60,337 nucleotides of DNA from JANXXV01 sp038230275. Lineage in GTDB: Bacteria > Acidobacteriota > Terriglobia > Bryobacterales > Bryobacteraceae. The first letter of the stretch is position 1. Every line of letters starts with the position of its first letter. Shown here piece by piece: positions 1-9,501 of this stretch. The translations under genes were made by a program, and so were the position numbers. The stretch is from NCBI GenBank assembly GCA_038230275.1, contig JBBRNO010000025.1, forward strand, positions 1-60,337. Direction: 5' to 3'. Under the pieces are notes generated by a model that did no database searches, was not told the DNA's origin, and worked only from the letters and a program-made list of their open reading frames with translations.

Positions 1-990
1 CGCCGCGCGGATTCCTGAAAAGCGGCTGCTCAGTTTTTGGAGATTCGATGCCGGTTGGGCGGCGGAGTTACGCTCAAATCCCGCATCCACATTGAACCAG
101 CGGTCCACGGTGCGCTGGCCGTCGGCGATGGGAATGGCCGATAGATTCCCGTTGAAGATGGCGTTTCCAAAGCCAATCGGCGCGCCGGTCTGCGCCTGAT
201 AGATAGCGGAAGCCTGCCAACCGCTGATTGCCTTCGATGCGAATCCCTTCCAGGCGCCACCCCAGGGCTTGCCTTTGCCGAAGGGAAACTCATAAACGCC
301 CGAGATGGCAAGCCGGTGCGTACGGTCCTGATCGGAGATCACTTTCTCTGGCATGGGATCGCCGGCGGTCAGGTACGTGCGCGCTTCCATCAGCTTCGAC
401 CAGGTCCAGGAGACAGTGGTCATGAAGCCGGCCGGGTAGCGCTTTTCAAAGCGCGTCTGCATCGAGTAATACCACGAGTAGCCTTGGTTGGTATCCATGG
501 TCACGCCGGTGAACTGCGGATACGGCAGCAACAGTTGCGACCGGGCGACGGTCGTTCCGGCGAGGCTGGTTCCCGGCAGCAGCGGATAGAAAGGATTCGC
601 CAGCTGTGCGTTCAGGAAGTTGATGGTCTGCTGGTCTCGTACTGCCGACGTGCTTAAGTACTGATCGGGCAGCGCATCCAGATTCCGGGCAATCCGCTGG
701 CGCACGCCGCGGGTGCCGGCGTACGAAACTTCCAGTACAGAGGCACCCGGCAAGCTGCGCTGTACCGCGAATTGCCAGCGAGCCATATAGGGTGCGCGCA
801 GATTTGGATTGAAGAAGCTGACGCTCTGACCCAGGTTTGTGCTCAATCCCGCGCCTGCCCCAACCGACGGGAGCAGGCCATTCGGAAACGGATTTGCCAG
901 TGTGCCAAGGTAGTGTTGGCCATTGTCAAGGGAAGGGACCAGCTGCGTAGTCTGGGTAAAGCCCGTCTGAATCACATCGAAATTACGAAC
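1..990 (-). pseudogene. TonB-dependent receptor relic, C-terminal half, 5' truncated and running off the window
   Basis: Reading the minus strand from about 990 to 1 gives one open frame with the usual Oar-like barrel landmarks: RNFDVIQTGF, MARWQFAVQRSLPGASVLE, WTWSKLMEARTYLTAGD, THRLAISGVYEFPFGK and ISGWQASAIYQAQTG. These match the second half of outer-membrane TonB receptors such as the intact copies at 5309-8869 and 9502-12909. No signal peptide, carboxypeptidase-regulatory-like domain or plug is present. Upstream of about 990 the frame enters transposase-like sequence, so the 5' half is gone. The 3' end lies outside the window. It cannot yield a working receptor as it stands. Confidence 0.75.
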
Positions 991-1168
991 TTGACCCGCA
1001 CATGCTCGCGCATGCTGGCCAGCAGTCCCAGCGGCCGCAGTGCCTGCATTACCAGCGGCACACCGCCGAGTGCCGTGAGCATTTCCGGGATCGGCTCCGG
1101 GGCGATTTCTATCAGCAGGGGGGGCTCGGCCGGGGATGGCTTGCGAACCTTCTTGCCCCGGCTATTCT
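985..1168 (-). pseudogene. IS1380-type transposase N-terminal fragment
   Basis: One minus-strand frame reads PPLLIEIAPEPIPEMLTALG, then LVMQALRPLGLLASMREHV and RVK, and stops shortly after entering the receptor relic. The order (polar, proline-rich lead; a 'GG.P' segment; a leucine-rich helix; a basic 'HVRVK') resembles the N-terminus of IS1380-family transposases. Only about 55 codons remain, with an in-frame TAG at the 5' side (near 1168-1170) and no catalytic domain. The 3' break coincides with the receptor relic. Family assignment is by recall of the N-terminal pattern and is moderate. Confidence 0.45.
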
Positions 1169-1333
1169 AGCCAGCCACCGCCACCCGCCGGGTGCCAATC
1201 AACCACTCCGCCTTCCTCTCCCCCAACTTGCCGCCAACCCCATCCACGGCCCTTCCTTGGACTCATACCCCCATCGAGCACATTCCTCCACAGGCTTATC
1301 GACGGATCGGGGACTCGGATCACGCTACGTCCC

Positions 1334-1507
1334 GGGTACGATTCTCCGGGACTGAAGGCCGGCGATGGCTGGTGCGTTTGCATTGAGCCGTGGAAGCGGT
1401 CGTTCGACGCCCGTGTCGTTGCACCGGTCCGCCTCAAGGCCACGCATGAAAGCTTGCTCGAGGTCGTCTCGCTGGAGATGCTGTTGAAGTCCGCGCGAGT
1501 GAACTAG
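1334..1507 (+). pseudogene. DUF2237-family C-terminal fragment
   Basis: The last 57 codons of a plus-strand frame read PGLKAGDGWCVCIEPWK, then VVAPVRLKATHESLLEVV. This matches the conserved C-terminal half of small DUF2237 proteins (about 120 residues, function unknown), which carry 'PGLKPGDRWCLC' and 'LEATHE..L..V.LE'. The 5' half is missing: upstream codons are low-complexity proline-rich translation with no family signal. The fragment ends three bases past the stop of the convergent cytochrome gene. Confidence 0.55.
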
Positions 1508-2886
1508 AACCTGCGCATATTCTCTTCCACTGTGGCTGCCTCTTCCGCGCGGCCCAAAGCCCGCAGCGTGCGGGCCAGGTAGAGGGACGCTTCGCGCTGG
1601 CCCGGGTTCTTTTCGAGTGCCGCGCGCCAGAGCCGGATGGCTTTGTCGTACTCGCCGCGCGACCCATAGATGCCGCCGAGGTTTACCAATGCGACCACCG
1701 AATTAGGCGCCAGCGTGTAGAGCCGCTCGGCCCGCGCCGTCTGTCCACGGCGCTGCAGGAGATCGCCGAGGCGCAAGGCAATCTCGGGATCTACCGGAAG
1801 CGGCGAGAGCAAGCGGAGCGCCTCGTCCTGTTGCCGCCGGTCGCCCGTCCGATCGCCAATTTCGGCGTATGCGAGACCGAGCTCGCGAGCCTCGCCTCTG
1901 CCCAGGAAGGGCTCCAGCTTCCATGCCGCGGCGCGCTCCAGCGCAGCCTTGCGCGCGAACCTTGGAATGCCGTGATCGGTGAGGACGCCGTGGCCTCCGT
2001 CTACCACTCGTTCTCGGGGCATGTGACACCTTATGCAGTCGGGCCCGCCGGAGCCGGTGGCATGCACCTGCCGATGGCACTCGGCGCACTTGTCGCGCGC
2101 GGGCACGGTGTGCGGATCGTGGCAAGTCCCGCACCATAACTTGTCTCCGCTGGCTTGCTTACAACGGCTTAGCGCCAGTCGTTCCACGTAGCCCGTGGCC
2201 TTGATGCCGGCACTCTGCGCGCCTTCGAATACGAAGTAGGAGGCCGTGTCCGCCAGTAGTTCCCCGACGCGATACATGGCCATCGCCTGGCCCACCTTCT
2301 CAATACGGGACTCCCCGGATAGATGGCATTGCGAGCACACGCTGTCCCGGCGCGCCGCATCGAGTTTCGCCGGATTCACCATACGTCCCGCGCCCTTCAC
2401 ATGTTCGGAACCGGGACCATGGCATCGTTCGCATCCCACGCCGTTTTGCGCGAAGGGAGGCTCGGCGAACTGGTTCTCGGTGCCATAGATCGGCCGTATC
2501 TGGCTCGCGTGACAGAACAGGCAGTTGGGTGCGATCGGCCGGTTCCACAGCGGACTGCGGCCGCGTTCGAAGCCCGGCGACATGTCCCACAGGTTCTTCT
2601 GCGAATACCAGGTGATGGGCGCCTGGAACAGGAAACCGGCCAAGGAGTACAGATAGCTTCGGCCCGCTGCACCGGAACCAATGAAGTAGTCGAGCTTGCG
2701 TTCATCCACCAAGCCCTGCGCGTTGATATGGAAGCCGGCGACCTCTCCAGTTGGAACGCCGCCCGTCACCACTCCACTGCTGCGGGCCATCGGTGTCCGT
2801 TCATAGCTATCGAAGATCTGCTTGTGGCAGGGCGCGCAAGCGGCATTGCCTGTGAAGACGGCCTGGGCCAGGAAGAGGAGCATCAT
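1504..2886 (-). CDS. Multihaem c-type cytochrome with C-terminal TPR repeats
   Basis: A 460-residue protein with a short hydrophobic leader and seven CXXCH haem motifs: CAPCH, CLFCH, CERCH, CSQCH, CGTCH, CAECH and CIRCH, all within the first 300 residues or so. The rest is TPR-like helical repeats (LGLAYAEIGDRTGD; VALVNLGGIYGSRGEYDKAI; ASLYLARTLRALGR). A periplasmic electron carrier or redox enzyme is likely; the substrate is unknown. The start ATG overlaps the stop of the TPR gene upstream (ATGA, 2883-2886), indicating translational coupling. It is the last gene of a four-gene minus-strand operon with a TonB receptor, a CRTAC1-like protein and a TPR protein. A second ATG follows the first directly. 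Confidence 0.85.
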   Translation of the reverse strand: MMLLFLAQAVFTGNAACAPCHKQIFDSYERTPMARSSGVVTGGVPTGEVAGFHINAQGLVDERKLDYFIGSGAAGRSYLYSLAGFLFQAPITWYSQKNLWDMSPGFERGRSPLWNRPIAPNCLFCHASQIRPIYGTENQFAEPPFAQNGVGCERCHGPGSEHVKGAGRMVNPAKLDAARRDSVCSQCHLSGESRIEKVGQAMAMYRVGELLADTASYFVFEGAQSAGIKATGYVERLALSRCKQASGDKLWCGTCHDPHTVPARDKCAECHRQVHATGSGGPDCIRCHMPRERVVDGGHGVLTDHGIPRFARKAALERAAAWKLEPFLGRGEARELGLAYAEIGDRTGDRRQQDEALRLLSPLPVDPEIALRLGDLLQRRGQTARAERLYTLAPNSVVALVNLGGIYGSRGEYDKAIRLWRAALEKNPGQREASLYLARTLRALGRAEEAATVEENMRRF

Positions 2887-3650
2887 CGCCTTAGGCTCAC
2901 ACCGGAGGCCTTGAACTTCGCCAGATGGTCATCGGCGAGATCCTTCCGGCCCAGCTTTGCGTATGCCCGTGACAACAGGAAGTGGATCTGCCTGTCGAGC
3001 GTGCCTGCGCCTGGGACGGCCAAAGCCTTCTCGCCTTCCTCGGCGGCATTGGCGAACTCGCCGCGCTCGAACGAGAGGCGCCCCTGCTCGTAGTGCGCGT
3101 CTCTCGACTTCGGGTCGAGGCTTAAAGCGCGGTCCACTTGCTTCGCGGCATCCTCGTAGCGGCCGAGGGAGTACAACAGCCGCGCGTAAGCGACATGCAC
3201 GTCCGGAGCAGGACGATCCCGCTCCAGGTCGATCGTCTTCTCATATAGCGCAGCGGCCGGCTTAGCCGCTCCAAGTCCATCCTGCGAGAGCGCCAGATAG
3301 AAGGTGGCCCGCGAGTTCTTCGGGTTCAACTGCCGGGCGATCTCAAGTGCTGGAATTGCCTTTTGGAAATCGTTATCGACGTAGTAGAAGAAACCCAGCA
3401 GGAACTGCACATACGCCGACTTCGGCTGCAACGCCGCCGCCCGAACAAAGGACTCACGAGCTTCGTCGAAGCGGTTCAAGGCCATTGTCAGCTTGCCTTT
3501 CAGCGTGAGGGCAGGCACCAAATTTGGATCTTCCTGCAGCGCTGCCGTCAACTCCGCCTCCGCCTCGGGGAAGCGCTGCTGTCCGAAGTAGGTATTGGCC
3601 CGGTCGTAGTGGTCGGTCGCGGCCAACAGCAGAAGCGCCAGCCGGATCAT
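2883..3650 (-). CDS. Exported TPR-repeat protein
   Basis: A 255-residue protein starting MIRLALLLLAATDHYDRAN, a short hydrophobic leader, then six or so tetratricopeptide units (for example YFGQQRFPEAEAELTAALQE; AYVQFLLGFFYYVDNDFQKA; VAYARLLYSLGRYEDAAKQ). TPRs mediate protein-protein contacts. I chose the ATG at 3650 because it overlaps the TGA of the upstream CRTAC1-like gene (ATGA); the frame is open further upstream, but that stretch only shadows the neighbour. Its stop overlaps the start of the cytochrome gene in the same way. The arrangement suggests a stoichiometric complex or scaffold with the flanking products. Confidence 0.8.
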   Translation of the reverse strand: MIRLALLLLAATDHYDRANTYFGQQRFPEAEAELTAALQEDPNLVPALTLKGKLTMALNRFDEARESFVRAAALQPKSAYVQFLLGFFYYVDNDFQKAIPALEIARQLNPKNSRATFYLALSQDGLGAAKPAAALYEKTIDLERDRPAPDVHVAYARLLYSLGRYEDAAKQVDRALSLDPKSRDAHYEQGRLSFERGEFANAAEEGEKALAVPGAGTLDRQIHFLLSRAYAKLGRKDLADDHLAKFKASGVSLRR

Positions 3651-5272
3651 TGCAGCCGTCCTCCGGCGCGCAGTGTGTAATAGCGGCCCGCCCGTACGTT
3701 CTCGAAGCGGTCCACTCTGCCGATAGGAGCAGGCCACTTCACTTCAATCCAGTCCGCCTTCTGAGCAGGACCCAGCCCCAGCACCTCGCGCGGATCGTGC
3801 GCCGAGAGATAGCTGCCGCCGGCGGTCTTGAATCTCGAACGCGTCATGCCGCCCGCGGACCATGTAATCATCACTCCGGTCGCGTTCGCCGTTAGCTTCA
3901 GCCCGATCCATCCGTTGGACCCACCTGAGGCGTGATGCAACACCAGCGGAGCCTCGCCGGAATTGGCGATCACCACATCGGGAAACCCATCGTTGTCCAG
4001 ATCGCCCACCGCAAGCCCTCGCGCGGGGTAATTGCGGGCAAATGCATCGCCAGCCTTGTCGGGACCGAGCCTCACAAACTTCCCGTGCTGGTTCTCAAAC
4101 AATAGGATCGGTTCTTTGTACGTCAGCGTGCTCGACAGCGTCTCGATCAGGTCGTCGGGATGGCCGTTGCAGACAATCAGATCCTGATCTCCATCGTGGT
4201 TGAAGTCGAAGAACTTCACGCCCCACCCGCTGAACATGTGAGTGGCCATGGCGATCCCGGTCGCGCCCGATTCATCGGCGAAGGTGCGGTCTTTCTTGTT
4301 TCGGTAGAGCGAGAACTTCTCCCGGTTGAAGTTGGCCACGAACAGGTCCTGCCATCCGTCGTTGTTGTAGTCCGATGCATCCACTCCCATGCCGGACCGC
4401 GCCGCTCCGTCGGAGTTATACGCCACGCCCGCTTCGAGTCCGATCTCCTCGAATTGCCCGCCGCCCTTATTCAGGAACAGGAAATTGGACACCGAATCGT
4501 TGGCCACGAACAGGTCCAGCAGGCCATCGTTGTTGATGTCCGTGGCGACCGCGCCGAAGGTCTTTCCCATCTGCTTACCGATGCCGGAACGATCGCTGAC
4601 ATCGGTGAACGTACCGTCGCCGTTGTTTCGATAAAGGCTGCTAGGCCAGGGATCGTAAGTGAGTGGATAGCAATAATGCGGCACGCCTTTCTGTGTGCAG
4701 TCCCGCTCCAGTGACCGGTTCCACTTCACAAAATGGCCGACGAACAAGTCCTGCGTGCCGTTATTGTCGAAGTCGAAAAAGACCGCCGCCGTATGCAATC
4801 CGGGATGGTTCAGACCGGCCTGTGTCGTTACGTCGGTGAAAGTACCGTCGCCATTGTTGCGATACAGGATGTCCGTTCCATAGTTGGTGACGTAGAGATC
4901 GGTCCAACCGTCGTTGTTGTAATCTCCAGTGGTGGCGCCGATTCCGAAATCACGCCCGCCCACGCCGGCCTTTACGGTCACGTCCGTAAACGTGCCGTCG
5001 TGGTTGTTCCGGTAGAGCGCGTTGCGCAAGGGTTTCTTAGGCTGGAAAAAGTCCGCCGGCCCGCTGTTGGTGAAGTAGAGATCCATCCATCCGTCGTTGT
5101 CATAGTCGAAGATGGCAACGCCGGGGCCCATCGATTCGGGCAAGTACCGTCTGTCCGATTTGGCGTTGTTGTGGACGAAAGTGATGCCTGTTTGAGAGGG
5201 AGCAAGCGTTTCAAAGACCGGCTTCGGAGCGGTTGCAAAAAAGAAAAGGGCGAGAATGAGGGCCAACCGCAC
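3647..5272 (-). CDS. CRTAC1-family FG-GAP/VCBS repeat protein with ASPIC/UnbV domain
   Basis: A 541-residue secreted protein. After a hydrophobic leader it opens with TGITFVHNNAKSDRRYLPES and carries repeated calcium-binding-like FG-GAP blades (AIFDYDNDGWMDLYFTNSG, TTGDYNNDGWTDLYVTNYG, VATDINNDGLLDLFVANDS, VGDLDNDGFPDVVIANSG), predicting a seven-bladed beta propeller. The C-terminal 90 residues or so (NGWIGLKLTANATGV, GLGPAQKADWIEVKWP) match the ASPIC/UnbV domain usual in this family. Role: extracytoplasmic binding protein, exact ligand unknown. It lies 36 bp after the TonB receptor and overlaps the TPR gene by ATGA. In Acidobacteria such proteins commonly neighbour TPR proteins (established gene-context knowledge). 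Confidence 0.85.
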   Translation of the reverse strand: MRLALILALFFFATAPKPVFETLAPSQTGITFVHNNAKSDRRYLPESMGPGVAIFDYDNDGWMDLYFTNSGPADFFQPKKPLRNALYRNNHDGTFTDVTVKAGVGGRDFGIGATTGDYNNDGWTDLYVTNYGTDILYRNNGDGTFTDVTTQAGLNHPGLHTAAVFFDFDNNGTQDLFVGHFVKWNRSLERDCTQKGVPHYCYPLTYDPWPSSLYRNNGDGTFTDVSDRSGIGKQMGKTFGAVATDINNDGLLDLFVANDSVSNFLFLNKGGGQFEEIGLEAGVAYNSDGAARSGMGVDASDYNNDGWQDLFVANFNREKFSLYRNKKDRTFADESGATGIAMATHMFSGWGVKFFDFNHDGDQDLIVCNGHPDDLIETLSSTLTYKEPILLFENQHGKFVRLGPDKAGDAFARNYPARGLAVGDLDNDGFPDVVIANSGEAPLVLHHASGGSNGWIGLKLTANATGVMITWSAGGMTRSRFKTAGGSYLSAHDPREVLGLGPAQKADWIEVKWPAPIGRVDRFENVRAGRYYTLRAGGRLQ

Positions 5273-5308
5273 CTCTCTATTCTCGCCCCAACTTGAACCG
5301 CTACGCGA

Positions 5309-8300
5309 CTAGAACTGGAATCGCGCTACGATCTGACCCGATCGCGGCGGTGCGAACGTCGAGCCGTTATTGATTCGCCCGAAGCCAGACGAAGTCAAGC
5401 CGGTTTTCGGATCAACCGTCTGCGTCGCCTTGGCATTACCGTTATCCGGATTATTCAGATAGGTCCGGTTAAATACGTTGAAGAATTCCGCCCGAAGCTG
5501 CAGCGACATCTTCTCGCGGATGTGGAATTGCTTGCCGACGCTCATCTGCTCGTCATAACGGCGGGCATAGCGATAGTCGTTGTAGTAAGCGGCCGCCGTG
5601 CCCCATTCGCCTGGACCAGGATCGGCCCACGCCTTTGGATTAAGGACGAATTCCTTATTGGCATCGAAGCAATGGCAATTCAGGTCCTTGGTGAACAACG
5701 GCTCACCCTGAGCCCGATTTACATTCGTTCCCCGGAATAACAGGGAATTCAAGGCGTTCTGGCCTTGCGGAACGCGGATCGGCTTGCCGCTGGCATACCG
5801 CAACACGCCGCCGAGCGTCCAACCGCTGAGAGCGGTGCGGGCGAAGGCATTGTTCTTGGCAAAGCCGGGCGTCGGAGCGGTGTAATTGTAGCCCGTTACG
5901 AAGACGTGAGGCTGGTCTTCCCGCGAGAGGGACTTCTGCAGTTTACGATTCAAGACGTCGTTGGTTGGAACCACCGTGCCGTCCTGGTCTTCCACATTGG
6001 TCAGATTCTTCGACCATGTGTAGGCCATGCTGAAGTCGAGTCCGAACGAGTAGCGCTTGGTTACCTTGGCTTGCAGGGAGTCGTACCAGTTGCTTCCAAC
6101 GGGAGCCCATGTGCTGCCGATGGTCGTGAACTGTGGGAACGGGCGAAGGCTCTGCGCCACCGTGGCGGAAAGCGGGAAGCCGGCGTAGGGCGCCTTGAAG
6201 CCGCGCTGAATGGCAACGGCGGAATCCAGGCGGGACGTCAACAGCGTGCGATCGTCGGCGTTGGCTACGTTCAAGCCAAAGCCGCGGATGCGTTCCGGCG
6301 AGAGCGCGTTGTAGTCGATCAAGCCATCGGCACGGAACCATACTCCGCGATTGCCGACGTAGGCGGCCTCAACCACGATGTTCTTGCCTACCTCGCGCTG
6401 CAGTCCGATGTTCCAACTGACTTGGCGCGGTGGCCGTCCGGCGTTCTGATCGATCGCCGAGGTGGCGCTTAGCAGTTGACCAGCGGAAGTACGGAGACCC
6501 GGAGCGTAGCTCGCGCCGAACAGAGCGTTCGGATCGTAGGACGGAATGCCCGACGCCAACTGGAACGCCGGATCGCCAAACGTCGGAGTGCCGAAGGAAA
6601 CGGTGTTGAAACCCATTCCCTGCGAGTTGCCGCCGCCAATGTAGTTGAAGCCGGTCAACTGGCCGTAGGAAATGCCGAAGCCGGCGCGAAACACGGTTTT
6701 GTCGTCGATCTGGTAGGCGACGCCCAACCGCGGCGCGACCGCCAGTTTATAGGTATGGGCCAGTTCGCAGTTGCAGCGGCCATTGCCCGAACCTTCATAT
6801 ACCGTGCCGCCCAACAATCCGCCGGCGTTCGGATTTCGAACGCTCGCCGAGAAGCCGCTGGTCCGGCGCCAGAGCTCGCGCGACGGGTTTTGCAGATCGT
6901 AGCGGACGCCCAGGTCGAGCGTCAGTTTGCGGGTCACCTTCCACGTATCCTGCGCGAAGAAGCCCCAGTTCATTCGTCGGTATTGCGGCGCCTGCGTATT
7001 CGACAGCGAGGCGTTGTTCACTCGTCCCAGAAGAAAGCTCGCATAGTTAAAGCCAACTGAGCCACCCTGCAGATTCTGTCCGTTCGTGGACGGCAGAGCA
7101 GTCTCGATGTTGGAGAAACCATAAAAGCCGGCCACGCCACCGGTCGAGATGTTGGTGAATGTATCGATGCGCCATTCCCCTCCGAACTTATAGGTGTGGT
7201 TGCCGCGAATGTAAGTCGCGCTGGCCACCGCCGTCGGTTTGTCTTGAAGATAGAGCGTGCGGTTCGTGGGGCCGAGGTTGGCCACGCCGCCCAGCGCGCC
7301 GCTCAACCCGGTCAACCTTGGGAATCCGGAACCGATCTGGCCCTTGAATCCAAGCTGCGATGCGTCGTAGTCCTGAATCGATTGGGGCGAGGCGTCCGGA
7401 TTGTGGTAGCGCTGATATCCGGCGCCGAGATGCACCAGGAAGGTCGGCCGGATGGTTTGATCGAAATTGACTCGCACCGTCTGGCTGCGGATGATCTGGT
7501 CGCGGCGCGGCGAAATCGGATCGGGCAAACCGTCGTCCTGGCCATTGTCCTTATCCGTGCTTTGGGCTGACCAGTAGGCGCTCATCCTCGAACTTCCGTT
7601 GAAGCTATGGTCGATCTTCACGCTGGGAATCGCCTGGATTTTCCGGTAGGCATAACGGCGGGTAAAGTTGTTCACCAGCCCGGGGCGATCCGCCTTGGGA
7701 ATCAGAGACTGCACCTTGGCGGAGACGGGATCGAATCGCGAGGCAGGAATGATGTTGTTCAAGAACGGATCGCGCACCACCTGGCCGTTCACCGTACGGG
7801 TGGTGGCGGGGTCGTAAATCGCGTTCTCCATAATGTTGCGGCCAAGCGGATCGACGCCAAGAACGCGACCAGTGAGAACCGAGCTGAAATCGCCATTGCG
7901 GAATGCGTCAGTTGGAACCGTGCCGAATCCGTTCACTTTATTCTGACGATCGCGGAACATTTCATAGTTAAAGAAAAAGAACGTGCGGTCCTTTCCGTTG
8001 TAAACTTTCGGAATGAAAACCGGTCCGCCGACGCTCCCGCCAAAATCGTGCCGCCGTACCTGCGGCCTCACATTCGTGAAGGGCTGGGCGGCGCCGAGGC
8101 CTTCATTCGCGAAGTAGTCGTAGGCGCTGCCATGGTATTGATTGGTACCGGAACGCGAGGTGAAGTTGAAGAGCCCGCCACCAACCTGTCCAAACTCGGC
8201 CGAGAAGTTGCTGCTCTGCAGGGTGAACTCTTCAATGGCTTCTACCGACGCTTGCGACTCGTCGGACACGCGAGGGTTGAGTGCGCTGGTGGTGTCCTGC

Positions 8301-8869
8301 CCTTCAAAGATAATGCGGAACGTATTGCTGGGCGCGCCGTTGACGCGAATGTCGTTCCAGCCGTTGATGCTGGCCCCGGGCGCGAGTTGAACGAAGCTGA
8401 GCGGATTGCGGACCGCTCCCGCGCCGAGGGCGAAATTCAATGGAAGCGCGTTGATGCGGTCGCCGCTGATGGTGGTGCTTTGTTCCGCGCTTTCGCTCTT
8501 CAGCAGAGGCGCATCCGCGGTGATGGTTACGGAGTCCGACGTGGAGCCAACTTGGAGCGCGACGTCTACTCGGGCAGTCTGGGCAACTTGTACACGCAAA
8601 CCGGCCTGAATAAACTTGCGGAAGCCAGGATGCTCAATGGTGAGATCGTAGCCGCCCGCCGGGACGGATGGAATGGTGTAATTGCCGGTGCTTGTGGTTT
8701 CGGTTCGAAACTGCAAACCGTTTTCCGGATTGGTTGCGATGACAACGACTGATGGGATTAACGCCCCTGCAGCATCGGAAACCGTTCCAGTGATGGTGCC
8801 GCGATCACTTTGGCCGAATAACGAGACGCAGAGGATCAACAGACCAAAGAAACAACCTAGTCTCTTCAT
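5309..8869 (-). CDS. Oar-like TonB-dependent receptor with carboxypeptidase-regulatory-like domain
   Basis: A 1186-residue outer-membrane protein. Residues 1-20 are a signal peptide ending at FGQ. A CarboxypepD_reg domain follows (GTITGTVSDAAGALIPSVVV, NYTIPSVPAGGYDLTIEHPG), then a plug (DRINALPLNFALG, EFTLQSSNFSAEFGQVGGG) and a long barrel ending in the aromatic residue typical of BAM substrates (IVARFQF). These receptors import large ligands using TonB energy; the ligand is unknown. A strong Shine-Dalgarno (AAGGGAG) lies seven bases before the ATG. It is first in an operon with the CRTAC1-like, TPR and cytochrome genes. Confidence 0.9.
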   Translation of the reverse strand: MKRLGCFFGLLILCVSLFGQSDRGTITGTVSDAAGALIPSVVVIATNPENGLQFRTETTSTGNYTIPSVPAGGYDLTIEHPGFRKFIQAGLRVQVAQTARVDVALQVGSTSDSVTITADAPLLKSESAEQSTTISGDRINALPLNFALGAGAVRNPLSFVQLAPGASINGWNDIRVNGAPSNTFRIIFEGQDTTSALNPRVSDESQASVEAIEEFTLQSSNFSAEFGQVGGGLFNFTSRSGTNQYHGSAYDYFANEGLGAAQPFTNVRPQVRRHDFGGSVGGPVFIPKVYNGKDRTFFFFNYEMFRDRQNKVNGFGTVPTDAFRNGDFSSVLTGRVLGVDPLGRNIMENAIYDPATTRTVNGQVVRDPFLNNIIPASRFDPVSAKVQSLIPKADRPGLVNNFTRRYAYRKIQAIPSVKIDHSFNGSSRMSAYWSAQSTDKDNGQDDGLPDPISPRRDQIIRSQTVRVNFDQTIRPTFLVHLGAGYQRYHNPDASPQSIQDYDASQLGFKGQIGSGFPRLTGLSGALGGVANLGPTNRTLYLQDKPTAVASATYIRGNHTYKFGGEWRIDTFTNISTGGVAGFYGFSNIETALPSTNGQNLQGGSVGFNYASFLLGRVNNASLSNTQAPQYRRMNWGFFAQDTWKVTRKLTLDLGVRYDLQNPSRELWRRTSGFSASVRNPNAGGLLGGTVYEGSGNGRCNCELAHTYKLAVAPRLGVAYQIDDKTVFRAGFGISYGQLTGFNYIGGGNSQGMGFNTVSFGTPTFGDPAFQLASGIPSYDPNALFGASYAPGLRTSAGQLLSATSAIDQNAGRPPRQVSWNIGLQREVGKNIVVEAAYVGNRGVWFRADGLIDYNALSPERIRGFGLNVANADDRTLLTSRLDSAVAIQRGFKAPYAGFPLSATVAQSLRPFPQFTTIGSTWAPVGSNWYDSLQAKVTKRYSFGLDFSMAYTWSKNLTNVEDQDGTVVPTNDVLNRKLQKSLSREDQPHVFVTGYNYTAPTPGFAKNNAFARTALSGWTLGGVLRYASGKPIRVPQGQNALNSLLFRGTNVNRAQGEPLFTKDLNCHCFDANKEFVLNPKAWADPGPGEWGTAAAYYNDYRYARRYDEQMSVGKQFHIREKMSLQLRAEFFNVFNRTYLNNPDNGNAKATQTVDPKTGLTSSGFGRINNGSTFAPPRSGQIVARFQF

Positions 8870-8922
8870 GAAAAAACTCCCTTAAGTGAAACTTTTTACG
8901 ACAGCGAATTGCTTATACTCTA

Positions 8923-9190
8923 TCACGGGTTTTGTTTGCGGCCGCGCGGTCCTAATTCGATGGCTTCCAGGCCGGAGATCTTCCCTGCCTCCACCGTAAA
9001 GCGGAGCCTAGTTCGGACCGTGTGCCAGCCACGATGGCCGCACGCGCCAGGGTTCATAGGAAGCGTGCCCGAAGAAGGCTCGCGCGTCACTTTGAGTATG
9101 TGGGAATGGCCGCACACGAACAGCCCGGGACGACGCCGGCGGATCTCCTGCTTTGCAAGCGCGTCGTCGATATGCTTGGTCCAGCATCGT
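8923..9190 (-). pseudogene. YfcE/MJ0936-type metallophosphoesterase C-terminal fragment
   Basis: A minus-strand frame reads LAKQEIRRRRPGLFVCGHSH, ILKVTREPSSGTLPMNPGAC, GHRGWHTVRTRLRF and LEAIELGPRGR. GHSH and the 'NPGA.G' segment are the late metal-binding motifs of small calcineurin-like phosphodiesterases (about 160-180 residues). The N-terminal half with its D.H and GN.D motifs is not recognisable upstream. A possible match (IIYTTHL) sits one frame over at about 9200-9225, suggesting a frameshift before the deletion. It lies between two oppositely oriented TonB receptor genes. Confidence 0.6.
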
Positions 9191-9487
9191 GGCGAGATGC
9201 GTTGTGTAAATGATGGTGTTGCTGCATGAAATCGCCTGCCTATGTCTGAACGCCAAATGCGAACAATTGTGTCCCACCCCTCCGATGATCAGGTGCTTAA
9301 CTCGCTGGACAACTTGCATGTTCACCTCCCACATGGACCGCCCGTTTAGGCGGCGACTGGTGTGCCGCGATGCCATGACGCACTTTCGGGAACCGTCAAT
9401 GAGAATTGCCCCTGGTAAGCGCCGTAACCATTGCATCTCAAACTCCTTCCGACATATACTCATTCACACTGAAGTTACGTCAACTAT
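9191..9487. other. Intergenic stretch upstream of TonB receptor, no supported gene
   Basis: Both strands contain chance open frames without family signal. The part nearest the phosphoesterase fragment may be its decayed 5' half. The last 60 bases hold the leader of the receptor gene at 9502, including the Shine-Dalgarno GAGGAGGAAGG at about 9488. Confidence 0.5.
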
Positions 9488-9501
9488 GAGGAGGAAGGCC
9501 C

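Noticed and set aside
7607..8752. A 381-codon plus-strand frame
   Set aside because: Antisense to the TonB receptor, whose frame has clear domains on the other strand.
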